Shown piece by piece: positions 56,462 through 64,000 of a stretch of 64,000 nucleotides of DNA. Below the pieces are notes generated by a model. That model was not told the origin of the DNA, made no database searches, and saw nothing but the letters and a program-made list of their open reading frames with translations. Each line of letters begins with the position of its first letter. Position 1 is the first letter of the stretch. This DNA comes from Bombardia bombarda (taxonomy: Eukaryota; Ascomycota; Sordariomycetes; Sordariales; Lasiosphaeriaceae), in NCBI GenBank assembly GCA_030512295.1, contig JAULSR010000001.1, forward strand, positions 4,239,001 to 4,303,000. Direction: 5' to 3'. The position numbers and the translations under genes are program-made.

Positions 56462-59344
56462 ATGGCGAATCCTTTCCAACAACCGCACGGCTCATCGAGC
56501 TTCATGGGCGGAGGAGACTCGGCATCCCCATCAGGCCTACCACCCACACAGCGCCGGACCTCGTACGCATCAGTCCTCTCCGGCGCCACCAGCCTCTCCC
56601 GCCCGCCGCGAGCCGGCACCTTCTCCCACCTGCTGAACCCCTCGCCCGACAGCGAACCACACAGCAGTCTATACACGGCAGCACAGAGCCGCTTCCTCGA
56701 CGCTACCGCCTCGGCCCAGCAAGCACGAAACGCGGCCTCGGGGATGGCGGCCGCCGACGACTACATGCCCAGCTCGCTCTGGGGGCCGCCCCGGCCCGGC
56801 GCCCGCCTGCCCCTGTTCTCGCGCGCCTTCGACCCCTATCTCAACAGAGACCCCATGCTCCTCAACTACGACTCCGAAGACGGCCTGGGGGGGTCCAGTC
56901 TAGTCCCGGGTAGCGGGCCCGCACCCGCCACCTTCCTCTCGCCATCATATCTGCGGGACTCGGTCTTTCTGGGGAAGCTACGTGAGGCACACAACGCAAA
57001 GATACTCGCCGACCGCGAGGGCCACCTCCTCCTCCACCACCACCATCATCACCACCACAACGGCGCAAAGACCCAGTCGGGGCCCGGCGGTGCCGGCGGC
57101 GTGTCTTCTGGTAGCGGCGGCGGGAGCGCTCATCATCTACACGGGGGGTCTAAGCTGCCTTCGGGCTCGCACAGGGGCGTGGCGTACGAGCTGGTGGAGA
57201 AGACGCTAGCGGCCGAGGAGGACGACGCGCTCAGCCCGCTGCCGTCGCGGTGGAGCAGGGATGACAAGGACGGCGGGCTCGAGGTGATGAATGATGGCTA
57301 CGAGGTCAAGTACGTGGGGCGGCCGGCCAGCGACCACGAGGCGTGTGCGATACGGGCCGATCACTACATGCCGCCGCAGTGTGGGGTTTACTACTACGAG
57401 GTGACGATATTGAGTGGGGGAAAAAGGGAAGAGTAGGTGTTTTGTTTGTTTGTTGCTGTTCACCCTTTCTCGCTCGCTCGGAACGCGGACACAGACATAC
57501 ATCCACGCACATACACGCTCCTCTGATTTTACGCCGAAGTGCTGACTGAGTGGCCCTTTTTCTTTCCAATCATTATAGCACAGCGATCGGTGTAGGTTTT
57601 GCAAGTAAATCGGTGGCACTACAACGAGCGCCCGGATGGGAGCCAGAGTCGTGGGGCTACCATGGCGATGATGGGCACTGCTTTGCCGCCCAAAACGTGG
57701 GCAAGTCGTATGGTCCCAAGTTTGGGCCAAAGGACACGATTGGCTGCTTGATCAATTTCAGGCTCGGCCACGCGTTATTTACGAAGAATGGCGACGAACT
57801 GGGTATGTGTGAAGATTTGAGAGGCGGGTGCTGTCGTCTCACTCTCTCTGTGTGACCCGTGACCCTTTTTGTGAGAGGGTTGACTCATGTGGAATGCTTA
57901 TCTGCTGACACTTAACTTTTCTGTGGTTGTTGGGTTTAGGGATTGCGTTTAGAGACGTGAGCTTTAAAGATGCAAAAGGAAAGTTATATCCCACGGTGGG
58001 CATGAAGAAACAGGGGGATCACGTTTATGTCAACTTTGGTCAGCTGCCGTTTCAGTATGATATTGATGGCTATATGAAGGTATGTCAAACACTCTTTGAA
58101 AGAAGGAGAGTCCCGCACATGAAGGATTGTTCGGTGGCGGTTTCGAAATACATTCTTCACGAGCGGACATGAATTTGGCCCTTGAATCCTCGCTAAGCGA
58201 ACTAAACTCGTGTGTCTAGAAACAACAAAAGATGATCTCTGAAAACATAAAAAATGCCGATACTTCGAAACTCGCGCCTTCATTGAGCGAGTCGGAGCTC
58301 ATTCAACAACTGGTGAGTTTGATGAAGCTTCCCTTTGGCCGATTCTGTAATAGGCGGGGGTGGCTACTGACAGAATGATGAGGTGCTCCAATTCTTGCAA
58401 CATGACGGCTACGTCGAAACAGCCCGGGCCTTTGCCGAAGAGATTCACGCCGAGAAGAAGGCTCTGAGTTTGAATCCAGACGACCTCATCCCAGGCATCA
58501 ACATCAAAGATGACGAAGACGCCAATAACAGGCAACGGATCCGACGGGCGGTTCTGGAAGGCGACATTGACCAGGCTCTAAAGTTCACAAAGACATTTTA
58601 CCCCAATGTCCTGGACGAGAATGAGCAGGTGTACTTTCGGCTACGCTGCCGCAAGTTTATCGAGATGATTCGCAAAGAGGCAGAGTACAACCTGCTGCTG
58701 GAGAAGAGAGGCCTCGCCGCCGCTGCCACAAAGTACTTTAAGCGTGAGGAGGACGACGAGGAGATGTTTGACGTGAGCGGCGGCGGCGGCGGCGGGAATG
58801 TGGGGCACAACTGGGACGCGGATAATGCTATGGACACGGACGACGCGTTTGACGGCGGGGCGGCTGCCGAGGTCAGCCAACTATCGCAGGAGGCGCTGGC
58901 GTATGGCATGGAGCTGCGCAGCGAGTTCAGCACGGACCCTAGGCGGGAGGTGTCGAAGCATCTGGACGAGATATTCGCCCTGATTGCGTACCCGAATCCG
59001 CTCAAGGTGAAGGAGGTGGCGCATCTGCTTGATCGGTCCGGGCGGGCTGCGGTTGCGGAGGAGTTGAATTCGGCGATATTAAGTGAGTTTTCCTGTTTTG
59101 GTTTCCCTATTCCTATTTCTTTCCCTATCACCCCCTTTGGATGATTGTTATATGAAATAAGTGTAAATGGAGCTGACACAAAACTTATGTAGTGTCTCTT
59201 GGCAAGTCATCCCGCGCGGCGCTGGAGAATCTTTACGCACAGACATGCGTTCTCCTTGAGGATCTTAGGCAGGACGGGGGCGACGGCGCCTTTGTCACGG
59301 TGCAGCACATCATTGACGAAATACCGAAACCATCGCTTCTCTGA
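56462..59344 (+). CDS. GID/CTLH complex subunit Gid1/Vid30 (RanBPM-like SPRY protein)
   Basis: Scaffold/substrate-receptor subunit of the GID (CTLH) ubiquitin ligase, which in yeast degrades gluconeogenic enzymes. Six exons: 56462-57432, 57579-57802, 57940-58079, 58220-58312, 58374-59082 and 59193-59344, giving 762 residues with every junction in frame. The N-terminal 260 residues are low-complexity and include an 8-His run (about 57039-57059) and Gly/Ser segments. The SPRY domain runs from about 270 to 455 (WSRDDK..MNDGYEVKYVGRPASDHEACAIRADHYMPPQCGVYYYEV, then IGVGFASKSVALQRAPGWEPESWGYHGDDG). LisH is at about 469-500 (LQFLQHDGYVETARAFAEEI), CTLH at about 515-575 (RRAVLEGDIDQALKFTKTFYPNVL, then FRLRCRKFIEMIRK), and CRA to the end (LAYGMELRSEF...LRQDGGDGAFVTVQHIIDEIP). 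The SPRY-LisH-CTLH-CRA order defines the family. A GGC run gives six Gly at about 58780. Confidence 0.93.
57039..57062 (+). repeat. CAC/CAT run coding polyHis
   Basis: Eight consecutive His codons in the N-terminal disordered part of the Gid1-like protein. Confidence 0.8.
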
Positions 59345-60745
59345 GCTTGTCTGTCCGTCCGTCTCGTTGTAGCGAGGAGAAGACTTGAGGATGACAAGGG
59401 CGGACCGGCGGATGGGGTGGATGATTTGATTTCTCGAATGACTTGGAATTCTTGGTTTCATTACTTATACGTCGCATACTGGTCTTGGTAGTCAACAGCG
59501 GTTTCTCCTTCTTCTACCACCTCTCCCCCTTGTCCACCAATCACCACTACCACCACCGCCGGCCACTGGCTACTATTCTCTCTCCTCCGCCGGCTCGATC
59601 GATCGATTTATATACATTGCCCTAGCGCATCACCGACTGTTGTTACGGGGCGCCCGATTTTCTTTTCTCTTCCACTAATTACTACAAGCACATTACTCGG
59701 CGTTTATCGAATCCTTGTCTGTTTTTGTCCTTGCTTATTTTCTGGCTTTTTCAACGGAAGGGAGGAAGGAACGAGACGGGGTTTCAATTTCCTTTTCTTT
59801 TGCCTTTTGGGTTATGGGGTAGTCTTGTCTTTTTTTCCCTCTCTCTGGGATTGGTTGGTTGTGGTTGGCTGCGGTTTCTCACCTTTTTTTTTTTTTTTGC
59901 CTCATCGTCCTGGTCCCCTCCACTCATAGGTTGGTGATGATAGCTAGTGTTTGATTTTTGGTTTCTTTTTGCCCTGCGCAAATTTACATGGATGTGTATG
60001 TGTTTTTGTTTCCAGTGAGTGAGTGAGTGAGTGGGTGAGTGAGTGGGTGAGTGAGTGGGTGAGTGAGTGGGTGAGTGAGGAAGTGAGGGTTTGTCTGGCA
60101 GTGCTCGGTTGCGTGGGAAGGTGGGTGGGTAAGAGACAGGATGGGATAGAAGCTTTACACGAGATTGAGAATTACCATCTATTGCATCGGCTTAATGGGG
60201 CATGCATAATTAACGGCGGGTGGATTGGCTGACCGGCAGGCGGATGGGCGGATGGGCGGGTAAGATGAGATTACTTGTGTGTTGGGTACTTACGGGGTGC
60301 CTATAGGGGTTTGTTTATCTTCATGACTGAGCGAGGTAACGTTAGTAGCTGACAGAGGACAAAAGACTTTGGCTACCTACGTATTTAGTGGACACAGACA
60401 GACAGCCATGCTCAGATAAATATACAATTAAGCAGACAAGTGCATGTGATGTGTGCATATCTCTTGATGGGTAGCATTATGACGTGAATGTGTGTTATAC
60501 TCTTGCCGTCTGGTATTGTTACAAAGTTAAAGTCAGACACCAGCGCTTCGTAGACCTTCTTCTTTGCGTAAAGGAGGTTGTTTGAGCCGTACCGCATTTA
60601 CCCTCTGGATATATATATACATACACGGTGGTATTTATACAGACATCGTACACATTGACCCGTTCGTTCCTCTTGACCCAACCTATATCCTTCTATATTC
60701 GCATATGCGGGCCTTACTTGTGAACATAATGTTGTTCATTCAAGG
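59345..60745. other. convergent 3' spacer with minisatellite
   Basis: Between the Gid1 and Sam35 stops. T-rich tracts near 59830-59900, then a 12-bp minisatellite at 60016-60077. ORF 60023-60232 is only the repeat translated (SEWV unit). No gene is seen. Confidence 0.6.
60016..60077. repeat. 12-bp minisatellite GTGAGTGAGTGG
   Basis: About five copies of GAGTGAGTGGGT with an initial GAGT run, in the intergenic region between Gid1 and Sam35. Confidence 0.9.
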
Positions 60746-61737
60746 TCATAGTATCCCCTCCACAGCAACAGCCGCCGGCTCAAGCCAGGCCAGCTCCCTA
60801 ACCCTCCGCTGGTGCAGCGCCAGCTCGCCACTCCCCGCATTCCTAACCATAGCGCCCAACCTCCGCAGATTGCTCCTCGGCGGCATCAGCCCGCCGTGGA
60901 CCTCGTCGTCATCGTCTGGAGCATCAAGAAGCTGCAGCATCAGGTGGGTATAGGCAAACACGCTCGCATCGAAGAGGGTCGGCGCGGGGCTGCTAAAGAA
61001 CCAGCCCGTCTCGCTCTCGGCGAGCAGGACGGCCAGGGCGTTGAAGGCGTCCCATGCGGCGGCGTAGAGGGCCTTGTCGTCAACAGTGGTGGAGGAAGGG
61101 GTCGAGGTGGTCTTGAGGATCTCTTGCTCGGCGGCGCGGCGCAGCTGGTGGCGGAGGGTGGTGCGGATCCAGCGCGAGGACGAGGCGGGCTCGATGTAGA
61201 GGCGGTCAAGCAAGGCCGACTGGTCCGAGTCGAGGTAGAGGGCCTGCAGCCAGGCGTTGCGGATGGGGAGGTCGAGCAGGGCCTGGTAGGCGTCTAGCCG
61301 GAGCGTTTCTGGCTCAGGGGCGGTTTTGCTGGAGGAGGAGGAGCCGTGCTCGAGAGCGTAGGCGTGCAGCTTGCCGGCGGGGATGGGGCCGGTGATAGCG
61401 ACGTGTCTGTTGTCCTGGCAGGGAGGAGGAAGGGCAGGGAGCCGGTGGGTGAGGCGTGGTTGGTTGAGGGGAGGATGCGGAACTCGACGCCGGCGAGGCG
61501 GAGGAAGGTTTGCCATTTTAGACAGCCCGGGTTGAAGCTGGGCGCACCCAGGCGGGCGTCCTCGTCCGAGGTAAAGACATATAGGGTGGGCAGGTCGCCG
61601 GATGTGGCGGACTGGGAGCGGGCGGGCAGGCCGTTGGCTTCGTATGTCAGCAGCGGCACGCAGTCGAAGAGTTTCTGGAGTGGCCGGGGAACGGGCAGCC
61701 GCCGCGACGGTGTCGTCGTTGTTGCCGGTGCTGACAT
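60746..61737 (-). CDS. Sam35/metaxin-like sorting and assembly machinery subunit (apparent frameshift)
   Basis: Sam35 is a cytosol-facing subunit of the SAM complex, which inserts beta-barrel proteins into the mitochondrial outer membrane. ATG is at 61737 (MSAPATTTTPSRRLPVPRPLQKLFDCVPLLTYEANGLPARS). The N-terminal thioredoxin-like (GST-like) domain contains TLYVFTSDEDARLGAPSFNPGCLKWQTFLRLAGVEFRILPSTNHASPTGSLPFLLP. The frame then breaks at a GGG run at 61421-61423 (CCC on the coding strand). One extra C leads to CQDNRHVAITGPIPAGKLHAYALEH and the C-terminal GST-like helices (WLQALYLDSDQSALLDRLYIEP; LALLAES.. GWFFSSPAPTLFDASVFAYTHLMLQLL). The restored length is 330 residues, close to yeast Sam35. 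The metaxin/Tom37 family assignment is from motif order; Sam37/Mtx1 is the alternative. Confidence 0.72.
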
Positions 61738-64000
61738 TTTTCTTTTTTTTTCCTTTTTCGTCTTCTGATTTTACTCTTTTCTGTTTGTTCCTTGTCAGTT
61801 ATGCAAATGCGATTCTGCTGCTGCTGTGCAATGCATCGCCGGATGATGGAGCTGTGGAGCCGGTGACGACAATTCGGTTTGGACTTTGAATTGGGAGCGC
61901 TAACGTTGGCAAGGTTGGCATGGCAGTCTTGGTGGATGAGGTGGTACCTTGATGACCTGGAGGTCCATGCATGCTGTCGCGGTCGCGCGGTCAAGCGGTC
62001 TCTTTTCGGCATGAATATTCACCGACGAGAGGGAGGTGGGATCCACCCAAGAGTCAAAACTACCCTCCCTCACCGTTCTGATGACAGTTATTAAATGGTC
62101 TTGGTATCTGTCGGGGTTTTTCCAATCTTCAAAACTCAAATTCTCAGAGATAGTCGCATCTATTCTACTGATCAATTCATTCCCTATCCATACCGTACCG
62201 TACATACATACACATACATACACGATCAATTGATCGTACGCTTCAAGTTGTCCACTGCCGCTGCCTGAATGCTCTCAATCTCAATCAGCATGCCCTAACC
62301 ATGCCTGGGCTCCTCTCCCCAATATCTTCCCGAGAGACAGCCCGGTTACTACGGACGGTTAATTAAGCTGCACCTGCAAGTTCTGCAACATGCTGCAACG
62401 GCCCTGCAAGCTGCACCCGGAATGGCAGCATTGGTGGTTCCATTCCTTCTCCGAATCGACCGCTATGTGCTTCTGTGCAGCGCCGCGCCAGGAACACGAC
62501 TGAATGAGAGTCGAGACCGTTGTCGCCACGTCCACCATGCATTCGCTTCAACTCACTTGCCCCATCTGGACGAATACTTCGTCTTCACAAAATTAATAGC
62601 AAATCTCCAATCCTCTCGTCCTAGATCTAATCCTTCAGAATTCAGACACTTTTAGCAGACGGCCGACGGGGCCGAAAACCCTGAACTTTTGAAGCCCTGT
62701 CCCATCGTCGTCCTCCGCTAGCTTCCTGACACCGACAAAAGTCACTGGATGCAGCCCAGCCCTGTCAGCGAGATTGATGATCCTTACCCATTGCCCCTGG
62801 GCCCACTGACTGCTTGCCCTCCGGCCGATTCGGCCCACAACGGTGGAGGCTCAACTTCCGATTCATCCCGCCGTGGGGACCAGCAGACCGTCAATTTGGG
62901 CTTTGTCTTGATGCGTGACGGATTGGTGCATCTCGATGGCGACATTGGGCTTGAAGGAGAGCGCACACGTCTGAGTGGTGGACGTTTTGCGTATCAAAAG
63001 AGCAGCTAGACTTGCAACCCCCAAATCCTCTTGACTGCTAACCTACCTTAGCCTCGCGGGGTACGGGAACAGACAGGCCATGAATCATGAATGCTATGGA
63101 CGCCGCTGCAACAGCGGTTGGCTAATCTCTGAGCCTTTGCTTCATCGGAGTTTTCTGATAGGTATTTCAGGGGGAAAGGTTCCATCGTCTGGTTTGGCCC
63201 CCCACGACTGATGCATTCCAATCATTGCATCAGGCTCAACTGCAACTTGGAAAGCTTCCTTCCGCCTGCAAATCGAAAGATATTCATGTGGTCCAGCTGC
63301 TGCTGCCTGCTAACCATTGACCCCCCATGCCAGACTGACTGTCAGAGCATCGTCTGCTCAGACGATACAGGCAGGTAAGGTAGCTATAGAGACGGGTGAT
63401 GGACGGCCAACAAAGAAAGGGACGACGGCAAAAGCTACCTTGGTCGAGGTGTAGCATCATGGCTTGAGCGGGCACTAAAGCAGCACTAGGCCGATGTTGA
63501 AGATTCGAATGCATGTGGGGTGGAGGGGAGGGACAATGAGCGGGCATGGCATCTCTTCCCACCCCAGCAGGCCGCAATAACCCCACCACCAAGTACCTCT
63601 TTTGCGCCGCTCCTTGATGAACCCCAGACACAGATCGATGCTGGGGCTACTTGAGAGTACTTGCAGGCCAAAGCTCGTGAAAGAGGTTCCCCTCAAGTAC
63701 CTCTCTGTTTCGCCGAGGTATCAGCTTTGTCACTCTGGATCTGGACAGCCATCGCGCCTTGTAGCTTTTCCCATACGGTTCCTTTCAAATCTGTCAGGTC
63801 TAGAGGGGCAGGCAAGGATGAGGATGCCTATGACGCCGACGCCGTTGCCAGCTGGGCCCCCTTCCCTGCTGCTCTCCATCGAAGGAAAAAGCTAAAAAGG
63901 TCTCCGGGAAGACGCCTGTTGTTATGTTGTCGTTGTCGTGCCGGCCTCCACGCACACATACATAGGTCGCCCGTCTGTCTTGGATTCTACACCGTAGTTG
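61738..64000. other. right edge, no supported gene
   Basis: Promoter of the Sam35-like gene followed by GC-moderate sequence. Small ORFs (62749-63009 +, 63602-63895 +) show no domain, and the window ends before any complete gene. Confidence 0.5.

Noticed and set aside
62749..63009. 86-codon ORF near right end
   Set aside because: No motif and no supporting splice or homologue evidence.
1..64000. tRNA, rRNA, transposon or CRISPR
   Set aside because: No cloverleaf with A/B boxes, long terminal repeats, transposase ORF or spaced repeats could be recognised by eye; a tRNAscan or repeat search would be decisive.

Overview
This window is nuclear DNA from a filamentous ascomycete (Pezizomycotina), most likely a Sordariomycete. 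The evidence is short introns (about 58-230 bp in the models below, GTAAGT/GTATGT donors, CTAAC/CTGAC branch sites), a class III chitin synthase of the mould type, fungal Opy2 and Ies4 proteins, and non-overlapping genes on both strands separated by 1-4 kb spacers rich in simple repeats. No transposon, rRNA, CRISPR or convincing tRNA was seen. All genes were assembled by hand from splice signals and reading frame.

Layout, left to right. 1.6-3.2 kb (+): a secreted/membrane cysteine-rich protein with one transmembrane segment. 4.1-5.8 kb (-): COP9 signalosome subunit 3. 8.1-10.3 kb (-): a CCCH zinc-finger protein. 13.1-19.7 kb (-): a large Mi-2/CHD3 (Mit1-like) chromatin remodeller. 20.5-22.7 kb (+): a mitochondrial MRM1-type rRNA 2'-O-methyltransferase. 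23.6-25.3 kb (+): a second cysteine-rich secreted protein of the same architecture as the first. 25.5-27.0 kb (-): an indoleamine 2,3-dioxygenase, divergent from 28.0-29.3 kb (+): a fold-type II PLP threonine/serine dehydratase. 29.7-31.3 kb (-): mitochondrial ketol-acid reductoisomerase. 32.8-33.5 kb (-): NEDD8-conjugating enzyme UBC12. 34.9-37.8 kb (-): class III chitin synthase. 42.1-43.5 kb (+): Opy2-like HOG-pathway membrane anchor. 44.9-46.2 kb (-): gamma-glutamyl phosphate reductase. 47.7-49.8 kb (+): MFS (DHA1) transporter. 52.6-53.5 kb (+): INO80 subunit Ies4. 56.5-59.3 kb (+): Gid1/Vid30 (RanBPM-like) subunit of the GID/CTLH ubiquitin ligase. 60.7-61.7 kb (-): Sam35/metaxin-like outer-membrane sorting subunit.

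Most genes are single-copy housekeeping genes with no obvious cluster. Some themes recur: amino-acid metabolism (IDO, Thr/Ser dehydratase, KARI, PRO2), NEDD8/ubiquitin control (CSN3, UBC12, Gid1), chromatin (CHD3, Ies4), and cell surface and signalling (two Cys-rich proteins, Opy2, chitin synthase). The most distinctive local structures are strong CGG/CCG palindromes in the IDO-dehydratase divergent promoter and the paired Cys-rich, dibasic-processed surface proteins.

A cross-cutting caution: five genes (CSN3, CHD3 C-terminus, second Cys-rich protein, Thr/Ser dehydratase, Sam35) each need exactly one extra base to stay in frame. Four of these sites fall in C/G runs. This looks like homopolymer under-calling in the assembly rather than five independent pseudogenes.
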